DNA from: JAMHZE01 sp964424715
GTDB taxonomy: Bacteria; Pseudomonadota; Alphaproteobacteria; Rickettsiales; UBA8987
Length of the DNA: 38,469 nucleotides
Direction of reading: 5' to 3'
Assembly: GCA_964424715.1 (NCBI GenBank)
Contig: CAYRJW010000009.1
Span: 1 to 38,469, forward strand
In this document: positions 7,594 to 16,100 of the stretch, one piece after another
Numbering within the stretch: position 1 is the stretch's first letter
Layout: the number at the start of each line of letters is the position of its first letter
The notes under the pieces: generated by a model
Told to the model about the DNA's origin: nothing
The model's input: the letters and a program-made list of their open reading frames with translations, nothing else
The model's database searches: none
Translations under genes and position numbers: made by a program

Positions 7594-10500
7594 ATGACAG
7601 GCAAACCAACCCTAAACGATATCGCCGCTAACGCCTTCAAAAGTGAACATGGTCTGGTGAGTGAAATGCTCGAGCAAAGCGCCATCTATCAGGAGCGCGC
7701 CGAAAGCATCTTCTCCCGCGCCAAAAAATATGTTGAGAACATCCGCGAAAATGCCGATTCCATCAGCGTTGAAAGCTTCCTGAACCAGTATTCCCTCGAT
7801 ACCTACGAAGGCATCGCCATAATGTGCCTTGCTGAAGCCCTGCTTCGCATCCCTGATTCCGCCACCGCCGACGAACTCATCCGCGACAAACTTGAAAAAG
7901 GCGACTGGAAAAAACATTTTTCCAAAGATAGTGGTCTGTTACTCAATTCCTCCACCTACGGCCTGATGCTTAGCGGCAAGATACTCAACTTCTCCAAAGA
8001 CCACGATCAGGTAGAATCCGCCTTCAAACGCATGACAGGCAGGGTAACCGAACCCGTCATCCGCGAATCCCTAAAAAAAGCCATGCAGATACTGGGCGCA
8101 AAATTCGTCCTCGGCACTGATATTGATAAAGCCTTAGATAAAGCAAAACATATCGGCAAAAAAGGTTATAAATTCTCCTTCGATATGCTGGGTGAAGGCG
8201 CAAGAACCGCTGAACAGGCAGAAAAATTCTATAACAGCTACATAAACGGCATAAATAAGATTTCCGAATTCTATGCCAAAGAAAATAAAACTGAAAAACT
8301 GTTCCAGCGTAACAATGTTTCGGTAAAACTTTCCGCCCTTCACCCGCGTTATGAAATCTTCCACAAAGATCGCGTAATGAGCGAACTACTCCCAAAAATA
8401 AAAACCATCGCAAAACTCGCCAAGGAAAATAATATCTGGATGGCCATAGATGCCGAGGAAACCTACCGCCTTGAACTCTCCCTGATGGTTCTGGAAGAAT
8501 TACTGAAAGACCCTGAATTCGCCGGTTATAACGGCATCGGCTTCGTAGTGCAATCTTACGGCAAGCGTGCTATCGCCGTTATCGAATATCTGCAGAACCT
8601 TGCGAAACAATATAACAAAATAATCCCTGTGCGTTTAGTAAAAGGCGCATACTGGGATAGCGAAATAAAGAACGCACAAATAGCCGGCATAGAGAATTAC
8701 CCGGTATTCACCCGCAAATCCCACACAGATCTTTCTTATCTCATCTGCGCCAAAAAAATGCTCGCGAATCTTGATTGCTTCTACCCACAATTCGCCACGC
8801 ACAACGCATTAACCCTAGCCTCGATACTCGAAATAACCGAAGGCGTCACTGACAAGACCAAATTCGAATTCCAAAGATTATTCGGCATGGGCGATGCCTT
8901 CTATGATCAGTTAGTTGATGAAATTCCCGTAAGGATATACGCCCCTGTCGGCACTTACGAGGAATTACTACCATATCTCATCCGTCGCATATTAGAAAAC
9001 GGCTCCAACAATTCCTTCGTAAGTCTAGTGGTCGATGAAGATGAACCAATAGGCCAGCTTCTCACCAGCCCTATCGAAAAGATAATAAAACAGGCCTATA
9101 CTGGCAAAAAAATCCCTCTACCGTCAGAGATATATCTGCCGGAACGTATAAATTCCGAAGGCTATGAACTAACCAACCTTCACCATAAAAATATAATAGA
9201 AAATTACCTCAAAGAAAATTTAACAGGTAGTATAAAAGAAAAGTCCATAATTGCCGGAGCCGAACTTACTGTGCAGGAAAGCGATGTGGAAAAAGCCATC
9301 ACCACCGCCAATCTCTACCATAAAGAATGGAACGATATGGGCGTAGAAAAACGCGCAGAGATAATAGAGAATTATGCTGATCTCCTCTGGGAAAATCGTG
9401 CCGAGGTTTTAAACATTCTAATTTACGAAGCCAAGAAAAAACCGCGTGATGCCATCGCCGAACTTCGCGAGGCGATAGATTTTCTGCGCTATTATCCCGC
9501 CGAAGCACGCAAGACAATGCAGCCTGAAAATTGCCCCGGCTATACCGGCGAACGCTCTATACTTCACAGCAAAGGCAAAGGTGTTTTCGTCTGTATCTCC
9601 CCGTGGAACTTCCCGCTGGCGATATTTCTGGGTCAAATTTCCGCTGCACTTGTAACCGGCAATTGCGTCATCGCAAAACCTGCCGCGCAAACTCCGAAGA
9701 TCGCATATCTCGCCGTGAAACTCGCTTATCAGGCCGGCATCCCGCAAAACGCATTGCAGCTTATTCTTGGCGAAGGTTCTCTGTTCGGCCGCAAACTGGT
9801 TGAACATAATAACATCGCCGGCGTTGCCTTCACCGGCTCTACCGAAACCGGCTGGGCGATAAATAAAAGCCTCGCCGCCCGTCGCGCACCTATCGCCACC
9901 CTCATCGCCGAAACCGGCGGCCAGAACGTGATGATAGTAGATTCCACCGCACTACTCGAAAAAGCCGTTGATGATGTAATAGAAAGCGCCTTCGGTTCCG
10001 CCGGCCAGCGCTGCTCTGCCTGCCGCGTTGTTTATATTCAGGAAGACGTCGCCGACAACTTCGTTGATCTTTTAAAGGGTGCCATCTCAGAACTAAAACT
10101 TGGCAGCCCGCAATATCTCTCCACCGACATCCCGCCGGTGATAGATGCGATCTCTCAAAAAAATCTCAATGAACACATCGCCGAGATGAACCGCACCGCA
10201 AAATTCATCGCCTCCGCAAAATTACCGGAGAATATTTCCGAAACTTTCGTCGCCCCTCACGCTTTTGAGATAGATTCCATCTCCACCCTCAAAAAAGAAA
10301 ATTTTGGCCCGGTATTACATGTAATAAGATTCAAACGCGAAAGTATCGATGCAATAATAAACGAAATAAATTCCGGTGGCTATGCCCTCACCTTCGGCAT
10401 ACAAAGCCGTGTTTATGATTTCATTGATCACATCTGCGCAAGAATAAATGCCGGTAATATCTACATCAATCGCAGCATCATCGGTGCCGTGGTCGGCACT

Positions 10501-10638
10501 CATCCGTTCGGCGGCAATGGTCTTTCCGGCACCGGACCGAAAGCCGGCGGACCAAATTACTTGAAAAGATTTTTAAATGAAGTAACAGTAACAGATAACG
10601 TTGCCGCAATTGGTGGCAATCTGGAATTAATTACTTAA
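7594..10638 (+). CDS. putA: Bifunctional proline dehydrogenase / P5C dehydrogenase PutA
   Basis: PutA oxidises proline to glutamate in two steps, with FAD in the first and NAD+ in the second. The 1014-residue protein has a helical N-terminal region (1-170), a proline dehydrogenase barrel (about 180-480, with VRLVKGAYWDSEIK near 348 and PQFATHN) and an aldehyde dehydrogenase domain from about 550, with AETGGQN (catalytic Glu near 773) and AGQRCSACR (catalytic Cys near 803). There is no N-terminal ribbon-helix-helix, so this form should not repress its own gene. The length is that of the short PutA type, without the long C-terminal extension. No clear Shine-Dalgarno precedes the ATG. fzlA follows after 10 bases. 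Confidence 0.96.
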   Translation: MTGKPTLNDIAANAFKSEHGLVSEMLEQSAIYQERAESIFSRAKKYVENIRENADSISVESFLNQYSLDTYEGIAIMCLAEALLRIPDSATADELIRDKLEKGDWKKHFSKDSGLLLNSSTYGLMLSGKILNFSKDHDQVESAFKRMTGRVTEPVIRESLKKAMQILGAKFVLGTDIDKALDKAKHIGKKGYKFSFDMLGEGARTAEQAEKFYNSYINGINKISEFYAKENKTEKLFQRNNVSVKLSALHPRYEIFHKDRVMSELLPKIKTIAKLAKENNIWMAIDAEETYRLELSLMVLEELLKDPEFAGYNGIGFVVQSYGKRAIAVIEYLQNLAKQYNKIIPVRLVKGAYWDSEIKNAQIAGIENYPVFTRKSHTDLSYLICAKKMLANLDCFYPQFATHNALTLASILEITEGVTDKTKFEFQRLFGMGDAFYDQLVDEIPVRIYAPVGTYEELLPYLIRRILENGSNNSFVSLVVDEDEPIGQLLTSPIEKIIKQAYTGKKIPLPSEIYLPERINSEGYELTNLHHKNIIENYLKENLTGSIKEKSIIAGAELTVQESDVEKAITTANLYHKEWNDMGVEKRAEIIENYADLLWENRAEVLNILIYEAKKKPRDAIAELREAIDFLRYYPAEARKTMQPENCPGYTGERSILHSKGKGVFVCISPWNFPLAIFLGQISAALVTGNCVIAKPAAQTPKIAYLAVKLAYQAGIPQNALQLILGEGSLFGRKLVEHNNIAGVAFTGSTETGWAINKSLAARRAPIATLIAETGGQNVMIVDSTALLEKAVDDVIESAFGSAGQRCSACRVVYIQEDVADNFVDLLKGAISELKLGSPQYLSTDIPPVIDAISQKNLNEHIAEMNRTAKFIASAKLPENISETFVAPHAFEIDSISTLKKENFGPVLHVIRFKRESIDAIINEINSGGYALTFGIQSRVYDFIDHICARINAGNIYINRSIIGAVVGTHPFGGNGLSGTGPKAGGPNYLKRFLNEVTVTDNVAAIGGNLELIT

Positions 10639-10648
10639 AAATAAAAAA

Positions 10649-11332
10649 ATGTCCCGAGTATTATACCACTATCCGCTTTCACCATTCTCACGAAAAGTAA
10701 GGCTTCTGCTGGCCGAGAAAAATCTTGAGTTCCAGCTTATAACCGAGAATTTCTGGGAAAGGCGCCGCAGCTTCCTCGCCATGAACCCGGCCGCGCAGGT
10801 CCCTGTTCTGGTGGAACATAACGAAGGTGAAAGCCCGATATTACTTTCCGACAGCAACGCCATCTGCGAATATCTTGAGGAAAAATATCCCGACACAAAA
10901 CTCATCGGCAGTACCATCGAAGAACGCGCCGAGATCAGAAGACTTGCCGGCTGGTTCAACAATAAATTCTATTACGAAGTAACAAAATATATTCTGGACG
11001 AAAAAGTTTTCAAAGCGCTGAAAAATCAGGGTGAGCCAAACTCCCAATGTATCCGCGCCGCCAAGACAAATATCTTAGACCATTTAGATTATATAAATTT
11101 CCTCCTGAAAGACCGCACCTGGCTAGCCGGAGAAAAATTCTCCCTCGCCGACATCACCGCCGCATCTCAAATTTCCGTATTAGATTTCCTCGGCGATGTT
11201 CCATGGGACCGCAACGAAAAAGTAAAACACTGGTACAGCCTGATAAAATCCCGCCCCTCCTTCCGCCAATTCTTCGGCGATTTCGTAGCCGGTTTTGAAC
11301 CTGCGAAACATTATAAGCAGATAGATTTCTAA
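10649..11332 (+). CDS. fzlA: GST-fold cell-division protein FzlA
   Basis: A 227-residue glutathione-S-transferase-fold protein. The N-terminal thioredoxin-like half has LYHYPLSPFSRKVRLLLAEK and ENFWERRRSFLAMNPAAQVPVL; the helical half follows and ends in HYKQIDF. The ENFWERR segment and the Y-x-x-x-DF tail match FzlA, the alphaproteobacterial FtsZ-binding protein that controls constriction in Caulobacter, better than a metabolic GST. This assignment is from memory of the family and not from a search; a general GST is the alternative. It is 10 bases downstream of putA. Its TAA stop overlaps the stop of the convergent lysA gene. Confidence 0.8.
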   Translation: MSRVLYHYPLSPFSRKVRLLLAEKNLEFQLITENFWERRRSFLAMNPAAQVPVLVEHNEGESPILLSDSNAICEYLEEKYPDTKLIGSTIEERAEIRRLAGWFNNKFYYEVTKYILDEKVFKALKNQGEPNSQCIRAAKTNILDHLDYINFLLKDRTWLAGEKFSLADITAASQISVLDFLGDVPWDRNEKVKHWYSLIKSRPSFRQFFGDFVAGFEPAKHYKQIDF

Positions 11333-12564
11333 AATTTTTCTAGCGATATCATCTGTTTGAAGCTTTGACGCTTGCGAATTACCTTCATATCACCGCCATC
11401 AACCAGCACTTCCGGTATCAGTCCGCGCGTATTATAGTTGGAACCCATCGAAGCGCCATAAGCGCCCGTATCGCGCACCACCATCATCGAACCATTCTTC
11501 AGTTTTGGCAATGTTCTGTCTTTCCCAAAAAAATCAGATGACTCACAAACCGGCCCCACAACATCATACATAGCTTCCTTACCGCCTGTTATTACCGGCA
11601 ATATCTCGTGATACGCATCATAAATAGCCGTGCGTGCAAAATCATTCATCCCGGCATCCACTATCGCAAAACTCTTGCCATCAGCGTGTTTAATGAACTG
11701 TACTTTTGTTACCATCACACCTGCATCTGCAGAAAAACTGCGGCCCGGTTCAAGGAATATTTTTACACCAAGCGGCTTGAATAAATTAATTATCGCATCC
11801 GCATATTCTTTTAAGCTGATGGTATTTTCATCCTGATATCTTATCCCGATACCGCCGCCCAGATCAACCCGCGTGATGGCAAAACCCTTAGCCCGCAAAT
11901 TTACAACCATTCCCGCAACCTTTGAAAAAGCAGCTTTGAACGGTTCAATGGAAACTATTTGGCTGCCTATATGCGTTGCCACACCTTCAATTTCTACATT
12001 CTCAAATTTTTTCGATCTCTCGAAAAGCTTTTCTATCTCTTCCCACGGGATACCGAATTTATTATGTTTCTTGCCAGTGGTTATCTTCTCATGCGTATCA
12101 GCATCCACATCCGGATTTATCCGGATAGAAACTTTAACTTTTTTATTTTTTGTTTTTGCAATTTTATTGATGATAGCCAGCTCCTCGGCTGATTCCACAT
12201 TCAGCTGCCCAATGTCATTATCAATAGCGAACTGGATCTCTTTCTTACTTTTACCAACGCCTGAAAAAATTATTTTTTCCGGATTTATCCCTGCAAGCAG
12301 CGCCCTTCTTATTTCACCTTCAGAAACCGTATCAGCCCCGGCACCCTGCTCTTGCAGCAATTTTAGAACTGCGATATTAGAATTGGATTTCACCGCGAAG
12401 CATATATTCACTGGAAAATTCCCGAACGCATTTTTAAGCGCATTGAAATTCCCGCGGAACCTGTTGGCAGAATAAATATAGGCAGGAGTTTTTACCTGTT
12501 TTGCAATGGTCTCAACAGATAACCCTTCGCAGTGCAAAATATTATTTTTATATTCAAATGTCAT
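11329..12564 (-). CDS. lysA: Diaminopimelate decarboxylase
   Basis: LysA converts meso-diaminopimelate to L-lysine, the last step of lysine synthesis, using pyridoxal phosphate. The 411-residue sequence shows the PLP lysine in CFAVKSNSN (K59), the phosphate-binding DLGGGIGI, the EPGRS loop and the CESSDFFGKDR motif with the active-site Cys from the partner subunit. The length is normal. The ATG overlaps the stop of the upstream small lipoprotein gene as TAATG. The 3' end meets fzlA tail to tail with overlapping stop codons. Confidence 0.96.
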   Translation of the reverse strand: MTFEYKNNILHCEGLSVETIAKQVKTPAYIYSANRFRGNFNALKNAFGNFPVNICFAVKSNSNIAVLKLLQEQGAGADTVSEGEIRRALLAGINPEKIIFSGVGKSKKEIQFAIDNDIGQLNVESAEELAIINKIAKTKNKKVKVSIRINPDVDADTHEKITTGKKHNKFGIPWEEIEKLFERSKKFENVEIEGVATHIGSQIVSIEPFKAAFSKVAGMVVNLRAKGFAITRVDLGGGIGIRYQDENTISLKEYADAIINLFKPLGVKIFLEPGRSFSADAGVMVTKVQFIKHADGKSFAIVDAGMNDFARTAIYDAYHEILPVITGGKEAMYDVVGPVCESSDFFGKDRTLPKLKNGSMMVVRDTGAYGASMGSNYNTRGLIPEVLVDGGDMKVIRKRQSFKQMISLEKF

Positions 12565-12728
12565 TATCTTGTTCTTAAAACATCAATGGAATCAGCGCGG
12601 CTAAGTTCTGCTGCGAATGAAGGGATAGGTTCTTTCTTAGGCAATGTAAGCGCGCGTTTCATGCCGCAGGCACTTGTTGCAAGCGATAGCAGAATAACGG
12701 CGCAGATAATATTTAATTTAATGTTCAT
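12564..12728 (-). CDS. lptM: Small LptM (YifL)-like lipoprotein
   Basis: A 54-codon gene between thiL and lysA that is easy to miss. The product starts MNIKLNIICAVILLSLATSAC, a short lipoprotein signal peptide with the Cys at residue 21, then CGMKRALTLPKKEPIPS. The CG-x-K-x-x-L-x-x-P pattern right after the lipidated Cys, and the position immediately upstream of lysA, match LptM/YifL, which in E. coli supports folding of the LPS transporter LptD. The -3 lipobox residue is Ser/Thr-like rather than Leu, which is atypical. The start overlaps the thiL end by 11 bases and the stop overlaps the lysA start, so translation is probably coupled. Confidence 0.75.
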   Translation of the reverse strand: MNIKLNIICAVILLSLATSACGMKRALTLPKKEPIPSFAAELSRADSIDVLRTR

Positions 12729-13677
12729 AACCCATCCTGTTAATTTTTATCTCTTTGTTCTTGGAGTCTGTGATTATTATTCCGGGTTTTTTGCCGTTCG
12801 CAACAACTTTGCCTATCTTCACGCATTTTAGTTTTTTTATTTTTTCCGAGTGACGCGGATTTGCTGTGAATATCAATTCGTAATCATCACCGGCGGTTAT
12901 CTGCTTCTCAAAATATTTTTTATTTTTCAGCGCCAGCGGTATCTTATCCGCTTCTATCCTCGCTGAAACGCCCGATGCTGAACATATATTATTCAGGTCC
13001 TTCAGTAATCCATCAGAAATATCCGTACATGAATTAGCAACACCGATAAGCTTCCTGCCAAGCGTGATACGCGGCTCCGGGTTATAATGGCGGTTTATAT
13101 AATATTGCTGCCTGTCCTTTGCTATCCGCATTTTCTTCTGCAATATCTGTAATCCAACCCATGCCAGCCCTATCTTGCCGGATATATAGATATCATCCCC
13201 CACCTTCGCACCGCTTCGCAGCAATGCTTTGCGTTTAGGCACCTCACCTATCATAGTAACAGAAAAGAACTTTTCGCTTTTACTGCGCACTGTATCACCG
13301 CCGAGCAGAGAAAATTCATATTTCTTCTGTATCTTCAATATTTCATCGGTAAATCTTTTCAGCCACGGCTTGCTCATTTCTTTCGAGAGATTCCCGGTCA
13401 TTAAATAGAATTTCGGCACTGCTCCGCATGATGCGATATCTGAAAGGTTCGATCTCAGTAATTTATTGGCTATCTGCTCCGGCTTTGCCTGCCAGATAAA
13501 ATGTACATCCTCAACAATAGTATCAAGGGTAACCACATAATCGGTCTTCTTGTCCTTCGGGATTATTGCAACATCATCCCCCAGTTGCAGCGCCCCTCCA
13601 AAGCCCATCGTAAGCGGCTTCATGTAGCGCGATATGAACTCGAACTCACCGATGATTATTTTTTTGTTCTTTGGCAT
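12718..13677 (-). CDS. thiL: Thiamine-monophosphate kinase
   Basis: ThiL phosphorylates thiamine monophosphate to the active cofactor thiamine diphosphate. The 319-residue sequence has the PurM-like motifs LGDDVAIIP near the N terminus, LSDIASCGAVP, LLGGDTVRS, and DISDGLLKDL in the second half, all typical of ThiL. The length is normal. It is divergent from dnaX (61-base gap) and overlaps the lptM-like gene downstream, so thiL, lptM and lysA form one transcription unit. ThiL and PurM share a fold, but DISDG and GDDVA favour ThiL. Confidence 0.94.
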   Translation of the reverse strand: MPKNKKIIIGEFEFISRYMKPLTMGFGGALQLGDDVAIIPKDKKTDYVVTLDTIVEDVHFIWQAKPEQIANKLLRSNLSDIASCGAVPKFYLMTGNLSKEMSKPWLKRFTDEILKIQKKYEFSLLGGDTVRSKSEKFFSVTMIGEVPKRKALLRSGAKVGDDIYISGKIGLAWVGLQILQKKMRIAKDRQQYYINRHYNPEPRITLGRKLIGVANSCTDISDGLLKDLNNICSASGVSARIEADKIPLALKNKKYFEKQITAGDDYELIFTANPRHSEKIKKLKCVKIGKVVANGKKPGIIITDSKNKEIKINRMGYEH

Positions 13678-13738
13678 TTACATAATATTTTCTATGTTCT
13701 AGTTTATAGTCTGAATTTAAATATAAGTAAAAAACTAA

Positions 13739-15472
13739 ATGTCTGAATATCAGGTACTGGCGAGGAAATACCGCCCTAGGAAACTCTCCGAACTTATCGG
13801 CCAGGATGTGCTGGTCAAAACCCTTTCGAGCGCGATCAGCCAGAACCGCATTCCGCACGCATTCATTCTAACCGGCATTCGCGGCATCGGCAAAACTTCT
13901 ACCGCGCGCATCATCGCACGCTCGCTTCTATGCACCGGCGCCGATGGCACCAATGAGATACCAACCGCAGAACCATGCGGTGTCTGCCCTAACTGTCAGG
14001 GCATCCAGAATGATAACCATGTTGATGTTATCGAGGTCGATGCCGCCAGCCGCACCGGAGTTAACGACATGCGCGAAATTATCGATCAGGTGAATTACTC
14101 CCCGGTGATGGGCCGCTTAAAACTCTACATCATCGACGAGGTGCACATGCTTTCAAAAAGCGCCTTCAACGCGCTTCTTAAAACGCTGGAAGAACCGCCT
14201 TCACATGTAAAATTCATTTTCGCCACCACTGAAATTCGCAAAATTCCTATCACCATATTATCCCGCTGCATGCGCTTCGATCTGCCAAGAGTATCGGCTG
14301 AAAAACTGGTGGAACATTTAAAGAATGTCGCCGCGAAAGAAAATACCACCGCTGAGGAAGATGCCTTAAAAATAATCGCCGGCGCCTCCGAAGGTTCCGT
14401 GCGTGATTCCCTTTCCCTGCTCGATCAGGCCATCGCCGTTTCTACCGGCGAGAATATCTCCACTGTAAAAGTACGCGAGATGCTCGGCCTTGCCGACAAA
14501 GACCAGACCTACTCCCTGCTTGAAAATATCTTCGATGCAAAATTCGCCGATGCCATAAATTCCCTTAATGATATGTACGATAAAGGCACTGATCCTGTCC
14601 TTATATTAAAAGACCTGCTTGAAATAACCCACCTGCTTACTCTCGCAAAAACCAGCGAGAGTATCCTGAAGCAGAATTTCATTTCCGAACTGGAAAAAGA
14701 AAAATCCAAAACCATTCTTAGCAAAACCAGTCTGGTACAACTTACCAGAATGTGGCAGATACTTAATAAAGGTATCGAAGAGGCGAGATTCTGCCCTACC
14801 CCGCTGATGGCCGCTGAAATGGTTGTTATCCGCGCGTGTTATGCTTCCAACCTTCCAACCCCGTCTGAGATATTAGAAAAGATCGGCGGCGCCAAAGATA
14901 TAAAAAATTCTGAGCCGCAATCACTGCCACTCACGGAAAAAAAAACTCTAGAAAAACCGAAAACGGCAATTCCAACGATAGCTCCGGCACCGATACCGGC
15001 GGAGAAGTCTCCTTCCTATAATCAGGGAAGTGGCGGCGCGCCTGCGCTTAAACAGATAATCAACGAAAATCCCATCATAAGGCAGGAAAATCTTGCTCTT
15101 TCCGTTCCTAAGGATTTCAAGGAGCTTGTGGCTCTGTTCATTTCCAAGCGCGAGAATTTCATCGCCAGCTGGCTTGAGGAAGTGAAAGTTATAAAATACG
15201 AACCGGAAACCGGTGTTCTGCAACTGCTTTCCTCCGGCACCCCCGCCCATATCGATGCCAAGGAGATAACCAAAAAACTCTCCGACTGGACCGGAAAAAG
15301 ATTCATCATCAGCCTGGAAAACACCAATAACAACGCCGCCCGCTCCATCAACGATGAAAAGCAGGAAGACCTTGAAAAGCGCAAAAACGCCGCTATAAAT
15401 AGCAGCGCCGTGCAGTCGGTCCTGAAGGAATTTTCGGGCAGTAAAATTACTAGTGTAGAGGAAATATTTTAA
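13739..15472 (+). CDS. dnaX: DNA polymerase III subunit tau (and possibly gamma)
   Basis: The motor of the clamp loader, which opens the sliding clamp onto primed DNA. The 577-residue sequence has Walker A GIRGIGKT (46-53), a zinc site C65-C80-C83-C86, Walker B IIDEVHMLS, sensor stretch TLEEPPSHVKFIFATTE and the arginine-finger SRC motif. Domain III follows to about residue 375, then a Pro-rich linker (about 395-430) and a C-terminal domain that binds the polymerase (about 455-577). An A9 run inside codons 400-403 may cause slippage to a gamma-length product (see separate entry). No Shine-Dalgarno is visible before the ATG. ybaB follows, as in many bacteria, but recR is not next to it. Confidence 0.96.
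   Translation: MSEYQVLARKYRPRKLSELIGQDVLVKTLSSAISQNRIPHAFILTGIRGIGKTSTARIIARSLLCTGADGTNEIPTAEPCGVCPNCQGIQNDNHVDVIEVDAASRTGVNDMREIIDQVNYSPVMGRLKLYIIDEVHMLSKSAFNALLKTLEEPPSHVKFIFATTEIRKIPITILSRCMRFDLPRVSAEKLVEHLKNVAAKENTTAEEDALKIIAGASEGSVRDSLSLLDQAIAVSTGENISTVKVREMLGLADKDQTYSLLENIFDAKFADAINSLNDMYDKGTDPVLILKDLLEITHLLTLAKTSESILKQNFISELEKEKSKTILSKTSLVQLTRMWQILNKGIEEARFCPTPLMAAEMVVIRACYASNLPTPSEILEKIGGAKDIKNSEPQSLPLTEKKTLEKPKTAIPTIAPAPIPAEKSPSYNQGSGGAPALKQIINENPIIRQENLALSVPKDFKELVALFISKRENFIASWLEEVKVIKYEPETGVLQLLSSGTPAHIDAKEITKKLSDWTGKRFIISLENTNNNAARSINDEKQEDLEKRKNAAINSSAVQSVLKEFSGSKITSVEEIF
14937..14945 (+). other. A9 run in dnaX: candidate slippage site for gamma
   Basis: Nine consecutive A residues fall in codons 400-403 (GAA AAA AAA ACT). 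A shift into the -1 frame (for example one extra A in the mRNA) reads 25 further codons and stops at TAA 15019-15021, giving about 427 residues. A shift into the +1 frame stops at once (CTC TAG), giving about 403. Both lie close to the length of E. coli gamma (431). The site is at the start of the Pro-rich linker, where a gamma/tau boundary would be expected. Confidence 0.5.
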
Positions 15473-15480
15473 TCATTAAA

Positions 15481-15541
15481 AGGTGACAGGTAAGAGGTTA
15501 CAGGTGACAGATTTTTACCCCTAACCTCTTACCTGTCACCT
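15481..15541. repeat. Perfect 20-bp inverted repeat between dnaX and ybaB
   Basis: The left arm at 15481-15500 is fully complementary to the right arm at 15522-15541, with a 21-base loop. The 9-mer AGGTGACAG of the left arm recurs as a direct copy at 15502-15510 inside the loop. In RNA it would be a very stable hairpin 27 bases before the ybaB start. There is no T run that would make it a classic terminator. Looks like a dispersed palindromic element. Confidence 0.85.
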
Positions 15542-15567
15542 CTAACCTAAAAAACGGAGTTTTTTTT

Positions 15568-15888
15568 ATGAACATAAACCAGCTAATGAAACAAGCCCAG
15601 AACATGCAGAAAAAACTTGCCGAAGCGCAGGCTGCAGTTGAACTTATTGAAGTTGAAGGAACATCCGGCGGCGGCATGGTCACCGTTAAAATAAACGGCA
15701 AAGGCAAAGCCTCTGCTCTTAAAATAGACCCAAAAATAATAGACCCGACCGACCCTGAAATGCTGGCTGACCTCATAACCGCCGCCATAAACAACGCTGT
15801 TGACAAAAAAGAGGACGAAACCGCCAAAAAGATGGCTGCGGCCACTGGTGGCATGAATCTACCGGCAGGCTTGAAATTGCCGTTTTAA
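15568..15888 (+). CDS. ybaB: YbaB/EbfC family nucleoid-associated protein
   Basis: A 106-residue DNA-binding protein of the YbaB/EbfC family, thought to coat and shape DNA as a dimer. The start MNINQLMKQAQNMQKKLAEAQ is the typical long N-terminal helix, followed by a GTSGGGMVTVKINGKGKASALKI beta sheet and a C-terminal helix with a Gly-rich MAAATGGMNLPAGLKLPF tail. The length is normal. A GGAG Shine-Dalgarno at 15556-15559 precedes the ATG. The dnaX-ybaB order is a conserved bacterial pair. Confidence 0.95.
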   Translation: MNINQLMKQAQNMQKKLAEAQAAVELIEVEGTSGGGMVTVKINGKGKASALKIDPKIIDPTDPEMLADLITAAINNAVDKKEDETAKKMAAATGGMNLPAGLKLPF

Positions 15889-15907
15889 TACCTGAAAACT
15901 CTGTTTT

Positions 15908-16032
15908 TTCCCTCTCCCTTGAGGGGAGAGGACAGATTTTCTTAGTGAATGTAATGAACTTAGAAAATCTTGGTGAGGGTGATTGCGGCACGAACCCCTC
16001 ACCCTACCCTCTCCCGCAAGGGGAGAGGGAAA
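15908..16032. repeat. Composite REP/MITE-like palindrome between ybaB and purF
   Basis: About 125 bases that break into four hairpins: a CCTCTCCC/GGGAGAGG stem (about 15911-15931), a GATTTTCTTAG/CTTAGAAAATC stem with one mismatch (about 15935-15971), a GGTGAGGG/CCCTCACC stem (about 15972-16003) and a CCCTCTCCC/GGGAGAGGG stem with loop GCAA (about 16007-16030). The outermost arms TTTCCCTCTCC and GGAGAGGGAAA also pair with each other. The CCCTCTCCC...GGGAGAGGG unit resembles dispersed palindromes common in proteobacteria. No coding capacity. Confidence 0.8.
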
Positions 16033-16100
16033 TTATATGTAATAGCACTTGAGATTCCCAAAAAAACCCCTATCTATAAGCCAGAAACCTTAGGATTCTT

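Noticed and set aside
11873..12475. Plus-strand open frame of 200 codons opposite lysA
   Set aside because: Antisense to a clear LysA with all motifs; Ser-rich composition is typical of a shadow frame.
15481..15541. Rho-independent terminator after dnaX
   Set aside because: The stem is strong, but it is not followed by a T run at the arm end and the next gene is on the same strand with its own nearby start.
15481..16032. CRISPR-like repeats between dnaX and purF
   Set aside because: The repeats are palindromic and not regularly spaced with unique spacers; no cas genes in the window.
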